DNA from: Anaerobacillus alkaliphilus
GTDB taxonomy: Bacteria > Bacillota > Bacilli > Bacillales > Anaerobacillaceae
Direction of reading: 5' to 3'
Assembly (NCBI RefSeq): GCF_004116265.1
Contig: NZ_QOUX01000027.1
Coordinates: 1-64,000, forward strand
Length of the DNA: 64,000 nucleotides
The translations under genes and the position numbers were made by a program. Under the pieces are notes generated by a model, which searched no databases, was not told the DNA's origin, and saw nothing but the letters and a program-made list of their open reading frames with translations. Below, piece by piece: positions 42,265-50,953 of the stretch. The first letter of the stretch is position 1; every line of letters begins with the position of its first letter.

Positions 42265-43899
42265 TTATAGTTTTCTAATCCCACCAGTAGCAGCGGAAGA
42301 TGCATGATTTGCGTACATGCGTAAATATTTACTTGCTTCACGTTTTACTATTTCTAAATGGTGAGCACGTTCTACCAACTCTTCATCTGAAACAACTAAA
42401 TGGATAGAACGATTTGGTATATCAATTTCGATCATATCGTCATCTCTTACTAACGCCAACGTACCACCTTCAGCTGCTTCGGGGCTAGCATAACCGATGG
42501 AAAGGCCAGCACTCGCTCCTGAAAATCGTCCATCAGTAATTAATGCCACACGCTCAAACTTCCCTAACACTTCTGTACAGCGATGCAACTCTCTCATCCC
42601 TGGTCCGCCTTTTGGACCTTCATAACGAATAACAACCGCATCCCCTTCAGAAATTTGATCAGCTTCATACGCAGCAATAAACTCTTCTTCTGAGTTAAAA
42701 ACTCGAGCTGGACCTCTAAACGTTAATAACTCTTTTGAAACAGCGGATTGTTTAATTAATGCTCCATCTTCTACTAGATTACCTTTTAAAACGGCAATAC
42801 CGCCTTCTTTGTCAATTGGCTTTTCAAGAGTGTATATAATTTCACGATCTAAAACGTCATGTCCTTCAATATTTTCTCCAATTGTCTTCCCATTAACTGT
42901 TAAAACATCTAAATGTAATAAAGAGCGTAGTTCTTGCATTAACGCTGGCATTCCACCCGCTCTTTGTAAATCGTTCGTTGTGTATTCATTATTATTTGGT
43001 GTTACTCCTGCTAAAAAAGGTACCTTGCGACTAATTCGATCAAATAAATCAAAAGGTAGTTCAAGACCTAATTCATGAGCGATTGCTGGTAGATGTAAAC
43101 AAGCATTTAGAGACCCACCCATTGCTAAGAGTACGGAAATTGCGTTTTCAAATGCCTCAGGTGTCATAATATCTTTAGGTGTAATTCCTGCTTTAACTAA
43201 GGCAACCGCTTGGCGACCAGCTTCCTCAGCAGCATCTAGCTGTTCATCAGATAACGCTTGCATCCACGAAGTCTTTGGCAGAGCCATTCCTAACGCCTCT
43301 GATAATCCTTGCATTGTATTCGCTGTCCCTAAAAACGGACAAGCACCTGCACTAGGATAATATTGATTAGTAATCTTGACTAACCCTTCCTCGTCAAGCT
43401 TTCCTGCTAAAAAGTCTTTTCTAGCAGCTTTTGATTCATAAGGTTTAATATGATTAGGCATAACTCCCCCTAACACTACCAAACTAGGGAGATTTAAACG
43501 TGCTGCAGCCATCATCATCCCAGGAACAATTTTGTCACATGAGCTTAACACGACCATACCATCAAACATCCCGTGACCGTTCACCATTATCTCAACACTA
43601 TCAGCTATAGTTTCGCGACTTGGCAACGAATATTTCATGCCATCGTGCCCTTGGGCAATTCCGTCACAAACAGCAATTGTATTAAATTCTAACGGCAGTC
43701 CTCCCGCTTCGCGAACCCCTTTTTTTACTCTCTCTGCTAACTCGCGCAAATGCACGTGACCAGGTACAATTTCATTCCAAGAGTTAGCGATTGCAATTAC
43801 TGGTTTATCCATATTTTTATAATCAACACCACATGAGCATAAATGTGCTTTTAAGATCGCCCTAGTAAAGGGTGCAATTTCTTCTAGTTTGTTCCCCAT
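42265..43899 (-). CDS. IlvD/Edd family dehydratase, probable sugar-acid dehydratase
   Basis: 544-aa iron-sulfur dehydratase. Family signature VLSSCDKIVPGMMMAA (about 118-133), plus SAGACPFLGTANTM and the C-terminal DGRFSGASAGLSIGYASPEAA. By sequence it could be the branched-chain enzyme IlvD, but no ilv gene is near and it follows an aldolase gene by 17 bp in an operon of the sugar-acid region. That pairing suggests dehydration of a gluconate-like acid to 2-keto-3-deoxy acid. Which substrate is inference. GAGGGGG lies before the ATG. Confidence 0.8.
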   Translation of the reverse strand: MGNKLEEIAPFTRAILKAHLCSCGVDYKNMDKPVIAIANSWNEIVPGHVHLRELAERVKKGVREAGGLPLEFNTIAVCDGIAQGHDGMKYSLPSRETIADSVEIMVNGHGMFDGMVVLSSCDKIVPGMMMAAARLNLPSLVVLGGVMPNHIKPYESKAARKDFLAGKLDEEGLVKITNQYYPSAGACPFLGTANTMQGLSEALGMALPKTSWMQALSDEQLDAAEEAGRQAVALVKAGITPKDIMTPEAFENAISVLLAMGGSLNACLHLPAIAHELGLELPFDLFDRISRKVPFLAGVTPNNNEYTTNDLQRAGGMPALMQELRSLLHLDVLTVNGKTIGENIEGHDVLDREIIYTLEKPIDKEGGIAVLKGNLVEDGALIKQSAVSKELLTFRGPARVFNSEEEFIAAYEADQISEGDAVVIRYEGPKGGPGMRELHRCTEVLGKFERVALITDGRFSGASAGLSIGYASPEAAEGGTLALVRDDDMIEIDIPNRSIHLVVSDEELVERAHHLEIVKREASKYLRMYANHASSAATGGIRKL

Positions 43900-43916
43900 G
43901 ATCGTTCATCCCCCTC

Positions 43917-44798
43917 TTAAAGTAAGTTAAGTTCTTGTAACCCTTGTTTTAATTTTTCTTTTTCTAGTTCGGTTAAGGCACGTAGTGGCAATTTCACTTT
44001 TCCTACATCAACACCACGTAATTTTAAAGCCTCATAATAGGGAGTGATGTAAGAACCTAATTTTAAAACATCACGAACCTCATTGGCACGATATTGTAGC
44101 TCCTTTGTTTTTGAAAATTCCCCTGAAATAAAGGCCTCATATAGTTCAACCATTACTTCCGGAAAACAATTTCCAACTGCTGAAACAACCCCAGTAGCTC
44201 CCATTTCTAGTGCTGGGTACACTAAGGCGTCTGTTCCCACGACTACATCATAGCCTTCTCCAAGTACCGATAAATAGTCTTTCAAACGGGACAAGTCCTT
44301 TGAACTATCTTTAATTCCAACAATATTTCCATGTTTTTCAGCCAAACGACCTACAAGTTTTGGCGTCAACTCATTTTTCGCATTACCCGGTATGTTATAT
44401 AAATACATTGGTAAACTTGGAATGGCTTCTGCTACCGCAGTAAAATGTAATTCCAAGGAGGTATCATCAAGAGGAAAATACCACGGAGTGACTACTGCAC
44501 AAGCATCCGTCCCAACCTCATGAGCATATTCTGTTACTTCAATTGTTTCCTGAGTAGAAATAGCCCCTGTATGAACGATTACTGGTACTCTCTTTTTCGT
44601 TTCATCGACAACAATTGAAATAACCTTTTTGCGATCAGCTACTGACATTAATGGTCCGCAACCATTCGTTCCTAATGGAAATAAACCGTGTACACCTTTA
44701 CTAATTAAGAAATTGATATAATCACGCAACGCTTTCTCATTGATTTCTCCTCTTTCTGTAAAAGGAGTAAGGACTGCGGGAATAACTCCATGGATCAT
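43917..44798 (-). CDS. DHDPS/NAL family aldolase (probable 2-keto-3-deoxy acid aldolase)
   Basis: 293-aa class I aldolase of the DapA/YagE type. The Schiff-base lysine lies in VGIKDSSKDLSRLK (about 160) and the partner Tyr in MYLYNIPGNA. GTNGCGPLMS replaces the GTTGE motif of true DapA, which argues against a lysine-pathway role. With the dehydratase downstream it probably cleaves 2-keto-3-deoxygluconate or a relative to pyruvate plus aldehyde. First gene of the operon, AGAGGGGG before the ATG, with a palindromic operator 45 bp upstream. Confidence 0.85.
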   Translation of the reverse strand: MIHGVIPAVLTPFTERGEINEKALRDYINFLISKGVHGLFPLGTNGCGPLMSVADRKKVISIVVDETKKRVPVIVHTGAISTQETIEVTEYAHEVGTDACAVVTPWYFPLDDTSLELHFTAVAEAIPSLPMYLYNIPGNAKNELTPKLVGRLAEKHGNIVGIKDSSKDLSRLKDYLSVLGEGYDVVVGTDALVYPALEMGATGVVSAVGNCFPEVMVELYEAFISGEFSKTKELQYRANEVRDVLKLGSYITPYYEALKLRGVDVGKVKLPLRALTELEKEKLKQGLQELNLL

Positions 44799-44843
44799 CT
44801 TGTTTCCCCCTCTTAGTGAATATTTTTTCTCTACGGATTAATT

Positions 44844-44864
44844 ATACGAAATTTTTTTTCGTAT
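44844..44864 (-). promoter_or_regulatory. 21-bp palindrome upstream of the aldolase operon
   Basis: ATACGAAA-N5-TTTCGTAT, perfect in both arms. It lies about 45 bp upstream of the aldolase start codon. Its GAAA-N5-TTTC core matches the palindromes near dctP and gntZ/rpiR, linking the dehydratase-aldolase operon to the same regulator. Confidence 0.6.
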
Positions 44865-45002
44865 TTCATCAAAATTCATTTCATATATATAGACATTTTG
44901 TGAAATTAATTTTCTTCTTTTCAGTCAAATTTCAACTAATTATTGAATTATTTATCAAATATTGGTAATGATAACGTCATTACTCTAAGAATAGGTGAGA
45001 AC

Positions 45003-46097
45003 ATGCCAATTATAGCTTCAGTTAGCACGTATAAACCGCCATATACACTCAAACAAGAGGTCACAACTGAATTTGCTAGAGAATTATTTAGTGATAACTT
45101 TCACGATATTGAACGTTTACTACCCGTGTTTTCCAATGGACAAATTGAAGAACGTCAGTTTTCGGTTCCTTTAGATTGGTTCCGGGAAGACCATTCATTT
45201 CAAGAACGAAATGATCTTTACATTGATTTAGCGACGAAATATGGAGCAGAAGCAATAAAGGCTTGCTTAAATAACAATGTTTTTCTAGAAGAGAAAATAG
45301 CAGAACAATCTATAGATTCAATTATTATGGTCTCAAGTTCTGGAGTGTCAACACCTAGTCTTGACGCTCGGATAATGAATACTTTGCCTTTCAATTCGCG
45401 CACAAAGCGAATTCCATTATGGGGACTAGGTTGTGCTGGAGGGGCAAGTGGTATTGCTAGAGGATTAGATTACTGTAAGGCATATCCTAACGCGAATGTT
45501 TTAGTTGTTTGTGTTGAGTTATGTAGCCTTACATTTCAGAAAAATGATCGTTCGAAAAGTAACCTTATCGGTACCTCTTTATTTGCTGATGGAGTCGCTT
45601 GTGCTTTACTTATGGGTGATGAGTCAGCCTACCTCGAGAAGGTAAAGCAAACAATTAGGCCAAGTATTTTAGCATCCGAGTCAACTCTCATGGCTAACTC
45701 CGAAAATGTGATGGGTTGGGATGTCAAAAATACAGGCTTACACGTAGTATTTTCTAGGGATATTCCTACTATCATAAAAAAATGGCTACAACCAAACGTA
45801 GAATCTTTTCTAAATAGCCACCGATTAACATTGGACCATCTAGTAGAATTTATCGCCCACCCTGGCGGAAAAAAGGTTCTTGATGCCTATGTTGAATGCC
45901 TTAAGATTGATCCCGAACTAACACGTGTGAGTCAAAGCATTTTACAAAAGCATGGTAACATGTCATCGCCTACTGTTTTATATGTCTTAGAGAAAATTAT
46001 GGAGAAGGAACATCAAGACGGGGATTATGGACTAATGGCAGCACTTGGACCAGGTTTTTCATCAGAGCTAGTACTAATCCAGTGGAAAGGAGTGTAG
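45003..46097 (+). CDS. bpsA: Type III polyketide synthase (alkylpyrone synthase)
   Basis: 364-aa chalcone-synthase-like enzyme. Catalytic triad: Cys144 in WGLGCAGGASG, His in EFIAHPGGKKV and Asn in LQKHGNMSSPTVL. In B. subtilis BpsA (BcsA) condenses fatty acyl-CoA with malonyl-CoA to alkylpyrones. ATG at 45003 with AGGTGAG upstream is chosen over an upstream in-frame start at 44943 because the shorter form matches the 365-aa B. subtilis length. It overlaps no gene but is 3 bp from bpsB. Confidence 0.92.
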   Translation: MPIIASVSTYKPPYTLKQEVTTEFARELFSDNFHDIERLLPVFSNGQIEERQFSVPLDWFREDHSFQERNDLYIDLATKYGAEAIKACLNNNVFLEEKIAEQSIDSIIMVSSSGVSTPSLDARIMNTLPFNSRTKRIPLWGLGCAGGASGIARGLDYCKAYPNANVLVVCVELCSLTFQKNDRSKSNLIGTSLFADGVACALLMGDESAYLEKVKQTIRPSILASESTLMANSENVMGWDVKNTGLHVVFSRDIPTIIKKWLQPNVESFLNSHRLTLDHLVEFIAHPGGKKVLDAYVECLKIDPELTRVSQSILQKHGNMSSPTVLYVLEKIMEKEHQDGDYGLMAALGPGFSSELVLIQWKGV

Positions 46098-46099
46098 AA

Positions 46100-46660
46100 A
46101 TGATTGGCGTCTATATTTTTATAAGTCTTGTCATCTTACAAAGGATTGTAGAGGTAATAATTGCAAATCGGAATGCGAAATGGATAAAAAGACAAGGTGG
46201 CTACGAGGTTGGTCGTGACCACTATAAGTATATCGTCTTGTTACATACATTTTTTTTCATTTCTCTACTAACAGAAGTGAGTCTTTCAAGGCCATCATTT
46301 ACGAGTTGGGTTATTGCTCCGTTTGTCATCTTTCTACTTGCACAAATTTGTAGGGTATGGGCATTATCTTCATTAGGTCCTTTTTGGAATACAAGGATTA
46401 TGGTTCTTCCTGGTGCTAAGGTCATTGCAAAGGGACCTTACCGATATTTGCGACATCCAAATTACGTGATTGTTTCAATTGAAATTTTACTACTGCCTGT
46501 TATTTTTCAAGCTTATTGGACAGCCTTTATTTTTTCTGTCTTAAACGTACTTATCTTGAGTTTGCGTATAAAGATTGAAGAACAGGCACTACTAGAAACC
46601 ACCAATTACGAAGAAACATTTGATGCAGTAAGTAGATTTGTTCCTCGATATGAAAAGTAG
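46100..46660 (+). CDS. bpsB: Isoprenylcysteine carboxyl methyltransferase-like (BpsB)
   Basis: 186-aa membrane methyltransferase of the ICMT/YpbQ type, with five helices. GPFWNTRIMVLPGAKVIAKGPYRYLRHPNYVIV is the family signature for S-adenosylmethionine binding (RHPNY). In B. subtilis the bpsB gene product methylates the alkylpyrones made by BpsA to alkylpyrone methyl ethers. The ATG at 46100 follows AAAGGAG, 3 bp after the bpsA stop, so they are cotranscribed. Confidence 0.9.
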   Translation: MIGVYIFISLVILQRIVEVIIANRNAKWIKRQGGYEVGRDHYKYIVLLHTFFFISLLTEVSLSRPSFTSWVIAPFVIFLLAQICRVWALSSLGPFWNTRIMVLPGAKVIAKGPYRYLRHPNYVIVSIEILLLPVIFQAYWTAFIFSVLNVLILSLRIKIEEQALLETTNYEETFDAVSRFVPRYEK

Positions 46661-46672
46661 ATTCTTGTAATC

Positions 46673-46750
46673 GTGGTGAATCCTTAGTAACCTGTGTAAT
46701 AATCCGGCTTTTGGGATTTTACCAAAGCAACAAACTTTGCGAAAACAGCC
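46673..46750. mobile_element. MITE-like element, truncated copy B (right part)
   Basis: The 3' 78 bp match the right part of the two intact copies: about GTGGTGAATCCTTAG at the start, then AATCCGGCTTTTGGGATTTT and the terminal CGAAAACAGCC. The left half and left end are missing, and no target duplication can be seen. It lies 13 bp after the bpsB stop and 24 bp before the next gene's GTG. Confidence 0.75.
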
Positions 46751-46773
46751 ATTTTTAAATAGGGGGATGTTCA

Positions 46774-47250
46774 GTGGATAACAGCATTGGAATTGATCAA
46801 GAAACACACAAGAAACTGGCTGTAAATTTATTTAACCGAACGTGGGATTTAATAGAAAAAGTTAATAAGAGCGAAGACGAAAAGGATGAAATGATGTACT
46901 CCGCTATCGCCTCAAGGTTCCATTGGGGCTTTGTCGGGACACCTCTACAGTTCGCTAGAGGAGAATGGCAAATTTCAAGAGTATATTCTTTACTAGGAAG
47001 ACATGAACCAGCATTTCATCATGCAAGGAAATCGCTAGAATTTTGTATTGAAAATAACCTTGGCGATTTTGATTTAGGGTTTGCTTATGAAGCATTAGCT
47101 AGATCCTATGCTCTAATTGAGGTTGAAGAAGAAAGCAGGAGATATATACAATTAGCACAGGAAGCAGCAACTAAAATAAGTAATGTAGAAAACAGAGAGT
47201 GGTTAGAAAAGAATATTCACTCTGTAGAAACCAACTCAATACCTCTATAG
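46774..47250 (+). CDS. Conserved hypothetical, helical repeat protein (158 aa)
   Basis: Soluble, mostly helical protein. The pattern of repeats (FARGEWQISRVYSLLGRHEPAFHHARKSL, then FDLGFAYEALARSYALIEVEEE) is TPR-like: two or three helix pairs with A/Y spacing. It may bind a peptide or partner protein. No enzyme motif. I do not recognise a named family. GTG at 46774 follows AGGGGG at 7-8 nt. It starts 24 bp after the truncated MITE, whose insertion may have altered its promoter. Confidence 0.65.
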   Translation: MDNSIGIDQETHKKLAVNLFNRTWDLIEKVNKSEDEKDEMMYSAIASRFHWGFVGTPLQFARGEWQISRVYSLLGRHEPAFHHARKSLEFCIENNLGDFDLGFAYEALARSYALIEVEEESRRYIQLAQEAATKISNVENREWLEKNIHSVETNSIPL

Positions 47251-47260
47251 CAATACTTTT

Positions 47261-47324
47261 GGTGCCTGGCACCATAAAAAGACAAAAAATCACATTGTCC
47301 GTGCCTCATGGACAATGTGATTTT
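47261..47324. repeat. Composite GGTGCC palindrome plus long hairpin, copy 2
   Basis: GGTGCCTGGCACC (47261-47273), an A-rich spacer with ACAAAAA, then a 15-bp hairpin (47286-47300 / 47310-47324) whose inner part reads TTGTCC...GGACAA, followed by TTTTCTTTTA. It lies between convergent genes and serves as a terminator. The same order and inner motif occur in copy 1 at 18214-18282. Confidence 0.75.
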
Positions 47325-47327
47325 CTT

Positions 47328-48062
47328 TTAGTCTACGATGATACTTGTAATTATAAATTGACCGTTTTCTTCGTAGAAATTAATTGTTACTGGCTCGTTT
47401 TCAGGAACTACTTCTAAATATGCTTTTACATCTTCAGTTAGTCGATACACTTTTACATTCCCTGAACTATCTTTCATTTCAATTGAATTGCTGTCTACAA
47501 TACCTACTAATGAAGCTAATTCTGATGTTGAACCACTACTTACGTCATTACTTACGGTCAATTCAATCTCTGTTCGGAAACCGTCACTTTCTCTAGCTGA
47601 TGACCAAATTTCTAGTGAATATATACCACTATCTAATGTAGGAATTACTTCCGTTAAATCAATTTCCATGATAATTGAGTCTTTAGCTGCAATTGTTTTC
47701 TCAACGAATGCTTCACCAAACATGCGGTCATCTGAATATTGGTATACCTTACTTCCTGTTTGATCTTTAATGATAAAGTCATATTCTTGAAGATTTGCAA
47801 AAGTAAGTGTAATGTCTTTATCAGTGGTATTAACTAATTTAAATTGATATAGTTTATCTACGTTTTCCTTTGCCACCAATTCTACTTGAATAGCATCTTC
47901 TTCAATTAAAAGCAGTTCTGGTGTCTCTTCAGTAGGTTCTTCATAACCTGTATCAGGACTTCCTCCTACAACCTCTTTTTGCTTAGTATCAACTGTGCCG
48001 CAAGCAGCCATGATCATTGCTGCCAGTGTAATACTTGATAATACTTTCCAATACTTTTTCAT
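47328..48062 (-). CDS. Lipoprotein with BsuPI-like domain
   Basis: 244 aa, signal peptide with AACG lipobox (about residue 21) and an acidic/Pro linker (EEPTEETPE). Residues 55-160 carry a BsuPI-type beta-sandwich pattern (FKLVNTTDKDITLTFAN, YQYSDDRMFGEAFVEKTI), the fold of the intracellular proteinase inhibitor family. The C-terminal 70 residues may form another small beta domain (SNSIEMKDSSGNVKVYRL). It is probably attached to the outer membrane face. Protease inhibition is inferred from the fold only. AGGAGG before the ATG. Confidence 0.78.
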   Translation of the reverse strand: MKKYWKVLSSITLAAMIMAACGTVDTKQKEVVGGSPDTGYEEPTEETPELLLIEEDAIQVELVAKENVDKLYQFKLVNTTDKDITLTFANLQEYDFIIKDQTGSKVYQYSDDRMFGEAFVEKTIAAKDSIIMEIDLTEVIPTLDSGIYSLEIWSSARESDGFRTEIELTVSNDVSSGSTSELASLVGIVDSNSIEMKDSSGNVKVYRLTEDVKAYLEVVPENEPVTINFYEENGQFIITSIIVD

Positions 48063-48210
48063 CTTATTTCCTCCAACATTTTTTATTTTAGTTTTTTATT
48101 TTATTTTGGTGCTTTCACATTCTTAGTCGCCATTATAAAACAAAGGTTACAAATAAATTTCAATTTTATTACAAGCATATGTCAGATTCTAGAAAGAATA
48201 GATGTCAAAT

Positions 48211-48245
48211 AAAAAAAACTAAGTCCCAATGGGAATCTTAGTTTT
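48211..48245 (-). terminator. Terminator of the secreted protein gene
   Basis: On the minus strand AAACTAAG pairs with CTTAGTTT around a second small stem (CCCATTGGG), followed by TTTTTTATT. It overlaps the end of the gene at 48246. Confidence 0.88.
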
Positions 48246-49322
48246 TCAATAAGGTATCTGAATTAGTTGCCATCTACCAGTTGGAGATACTCTTTCGACT
48301 TTAAAAACAAAGGTTTGTTCTTGCTCAGCCTTTCCTTTTTCCTTTATTTTATAAGTAACCGGCATTTCAAATTCTAGGACGGTATTAATGGTTGGGTTGT
48401 GATCTTTATTGACAATCCGTACGCTTTCAACGGCAGTTAAGAACGTAGACTTACCTTTGTAGATAAGCGTAAGTAAATCAAGATCATTTTGATTTAACGC
48501 AACAAAAAATAATTCTATAACCTCTTGAGGCGTAAATTGGCTTACGTACTCGTCCAGAAGCCCTCCAGCTTTATATACCATAACTTGATGAGATAGGTCA
48601 GTATTTCTTGTTTTATGAGTTATACTCCCCTTAAAATGAATGCAAAAGTGTCCCGGAAAGCCATTTGCTAAAGCTCCATTCCCATGCGGCATACCATGCA
48701 TTGAAGCTGCGAAGATTTGTTCATTTAGTTCAACAAGGATCCCACGTCTTTTCCAGCTCCACTCGCCACCATATATTCTTTTCATGATTTCTGTATCTTT
48801 TCTTGTTACTGGTTGTACATCAGCATGATTTTTCCCAGCTCTTCTTTGGGCATGAAAGCTCAAACCAGTTTCTATATCCGTAATTTTAACAATTGAGTAC
48901 TTCGGTATCTGCTCATTAACAACTTCCCAAGCCATTACATTTCCAAAGTGCTTCGAGCCCAACAATTTAAAGTACATTTGAATCTTTTGATGGGTTCTAG
49001 GATCCAAGGCAATCTTTGTTCTTTTATTGGAATTATATAAAATTCCGCTTGAATCCATTACAAGTACCTGAATTTCTCCTCTGTCTTCAAATAAAATAAA
49101 ATTGTTACAATGCGGAATTTCTGATACTTGCTGGCGTGTGCTACTCCTCAATAGTGATTGAAATAACTCATCCGATTCTATTGTCAACTCTGTTTGGAAC
49201 AAAGATTGACTAGAAGACTTTACTAAAAATGTAACTTTCGCTTCCGAATGACTGGCATATGTGTTTGAACCATTTACTATTAGTAAAAATAACAAACTTA
49301 CAATGAAATAAAAGTGTCTCAT
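48246..49322 (-). CDS. Secreted protein with conserved HGMPHG/GHFCIHF motif
   Basis: 358 aa with a signal peptide (MRHFYFIVSLLFLLIVNGSNTYASH). The middle has a strongly patterned stretch, SMHGMPHGNGALANGFPGHFCIHF, preceded by ITDIETGLSFHAQRRAGKNHAD. I have seen this combination in uncharacterised Firmicutes proteins next to peptidoglycan-binding domains; His and Cys suggest a catalytic or L,D-transpeptidase-like site, but that is unproven. The C-terminal 110 residues form a separate domain. GGGAGG precedes the ATG at 49322; an ATG at 49367 lies upstream of that site. Confidence 0.65.
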   Translation of the reverse strand: MRHFYFIVSLLFLLIVNGSNTYASHSEAKVTFLVKSSSQSLFQTELTIESDELFQSLLRSSTRQQVSEIPHCNNFILFEDRGEIQVLVMDSSGILYNSNKRTKIALDPRTHQKIQMYFKLLGSKHFGNVMAWEVVNEQIPKYSIVKITDIETGLSFHAQRRAGKNHADVQPVTRKDTEIMKRIYGGEWSWKRRGILVELNEQIFAASMHGMPHGNGALANGFPGHFCIHFKGSITHKTRNTDLSHQVMVYKAGGLLDEYVSQFTPQEVIELFFVALNQNDLDLLTLIYKGKSTFLTAVESVRIVNKDHNPTINTVLEFEMPVTYKIKEKGKAEQEQTFVFKVERVSPTGRWQLIQIPY

Positions 49323-49551
49323 CCTATTCCTCCCTACAATTAAATATTTGCTTTTTTGCTCAATCATAGACAGGAAAAAATTATCAGGCTGACAACAATG
49401 TTAAAATAGCTTAAACCAATTGTCCACACATTGTGAATAACCATGTTAACAACTCTTATTTCGGTGTTAATAACTATCTATTACTTGTTAATAATCTGTG
49501 GATAATAATTACAAATCATCATTTCCAGTGGATGAGTGATTAGTCTGGTGA

Positions 49552-50388
49552 CTATTTTGCATTAAACATATTTTGTATATGTAGTGAAATATAAGCTAGT
49601 TCTGATTCTGGAAAAACCAAGTCATATTCTTCCTTTAAATGATTTTTTATCTTGATTGCACATCGATAAGAATCACTATATTTTGTTTTTATTAGCTCAT
49701 GCATTTCAGCATCTAATGTATGTAATGGGTCGCCTGTTTCCAAAGCCTGAAGAGCAAATCGTATGTGAGCAATTAAGCGCTGATACGATACGGATTCATA
49801 TGATACTGAAGAATTCAGATGACTTTCAATGATTTCTATCATCTCTTTAACAATCGCCGCTTGTTTCATTGTGCTTTCCATTGAGTTTGTTTGCTCTTTT
49901 GCCGTATGAATGTGAATTGCAATATAACCAATTTCATCATCAGGGATGGTGACATTTAGACGCTCTTGGATCAATTCTTTCGCCCATAAGCCTATTTCAT
50001 ATTCTTTCCTATATAATGTTTTGATCTCATTTAGCAATTTGTTCTCAATGACCAATCCTTTTTGTAACCTTTCAATCGCAAATGAAAGATGATCTGTTAG
50101 GGCAATATGGATATGCGTATTAAGCGGAACATTTAATGTTCGTTCTGCATAGCTGATAATTTCCTCCGCTACTTCAACATGGCTTACTGGTAGCGTTTTC
50201 AACAATTCCTGAAAACGTTCATTTTCATCTGCCATCACAAATATTTTTTCGGCATCAGACCTCAATATAACGTCTCCTTTTCGCTTGTTAAAACCAATCC
50301 CAGAACCCATGCAAATCCTTTCAATACCATCCTCTTCTACGACAACCGTATTGTTGTTTAATACCTTCTTTATCTTCACCTCATTCAC
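49552..50388 (-). CDS. glcT: PTS-controlled transcriptional antiterminator (GlcT/LicT family)
   Basis: 278 aa. CAT RNA-binding domain (1-55: VKIKKVLNNNTVVVEEDG, SGIGFNKRKGD), then two PRD domains with the phosphorylatable histidines in HIHIALTDHLSF and AIHIHTAKEQTN, and in HIRFALQ and SLHIQNMF for PRD2. When dephosphorylated, family members bind a RAT hairpin and prevent termination. Here the target is the RAT at 53077-53105 ahead of ptsH, so I name it glcT. It is the last gene of the pts cluster. GAGGTGTGA precedes the ATG. Confidence 0.88.
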   Translation of the reverse strand: MNEVKIKKVLNNNTVVVEEDGIERICMGSGIGFNKRKGDVILRSDAEKIFVMADENERFQELLKTLPVSHVEVAEEIISYAERTLNVPLNTHIHIALTDHLSFAIERLQKGLVIENKLLNEIKTLYRKEYEIGLWAKELIQERLNVTIPDDEIGYIAIHIHTAKEQTNSMESTMKQAAIVKEMIEIIESHLNSSVSYESVSYQRLIAHIRFALQALETGDPLHTLDAEMHELIKTKYSDSYRCAIKIKNHLKEEYDLVFPESELAYISLHIQNMFNAK

Positions 50389-50413
50389 ACCTCAAACCCT
50401 TTCTAATAAAGCT

Positions 50414-50441
50414 GACTCTGCCTAAAATAATAAGCAGAGTC
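50414..50441 (-). terminator. Hairpin between crr and glcT
   Basis: GACTCTGC and GCAGAGTC form an 8-bp stem with a 12-nt loop. The following T-run is weak, so glcT may be partly cotranscribed. Confidence 0.6.
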
Positions 50442-50451
50442 CATTGTTATC

Positions 50452-50952
50452 TTATGATTTAACCTTTGTTTGAAGAATAGGTGATTGGCCTTTTTCACTT
50501 TGTTCGACTTCTAGCTTTATCATTTCCTCTAACACATCACCATTTGTAATAACAATAGGGGTTATTGTGCTTGCAGCTTTTTCCCTAATTAAGTCTAAAT
50601 CAAAGGTAATAAGTGTATCGCCAACCTTAACCTTATCTCCTTCTTCAACATGACCAGTAAATCCTTCACCATTCATTGTGACCGTTTCTAAGCCTACATG
50701 AATTAAGATCTCAAGGCCAGTTTTCGAGCGAATTCCAATAGCATGTTTTGTATGAAAAAACTGAATAATTTCGCCGTCAACTGGTGAGACTACTTTTCCT
50801 TCACTAGGGTCAATAGCAACCCCATCCCCCATCATTTTTTGGGAGAACACTGGATCTGGTACATCCTCTAACCTTTTAACAGTTCCAGTTAGAGGAGCTA
50901 CAATGGTTTCATCTGTTTGTTTTTCTTTTAAGCCAAACAGTTTCTTCAACAT
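50452..50952 (-). CDS. crr: PTS glucose-type EIIA (Crr-like)
   Basis: 166-aa soluble EIIA of the glucose family. The active His lies in [26 protein letters not shown], with the other conserved His in ILIHVG. It accepts phosphate from HPr and passes it to EIIB domains elsewhere, and can signal carbon status. It is a free domain (no EIIBC partner gene nearby). It lies 1 bp after ptsI, in the ptsH-ptsI-crr operon. AAGGAGA before the ATG. Confidence 0.92.
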   Translation of the reverse strand: MLKKLFGLKEKQTDETIVAPLTGTVKRLEDVPDPVFSQKMMGDGVAIDPSEGKVVSPVDGEIIQFFHTKHAIGIRSKTGLEILIHVGLETVTMNGEGFTGHVEEGDKVKVGDTLITFDLDLIREKAASTITPIVITNGDVLEEMIKLEVEQSEKGQSPILQTKVKS

Positions 50953-50953
50953 A

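Noticed and set aside
42265-43899. Naming the dehydratase ilvD
   Set aside because: No other branched-chain amino acid gene is near, and it is in an operon with a sugar-acid-type aldolase, so the symbol would overstate the evidence.
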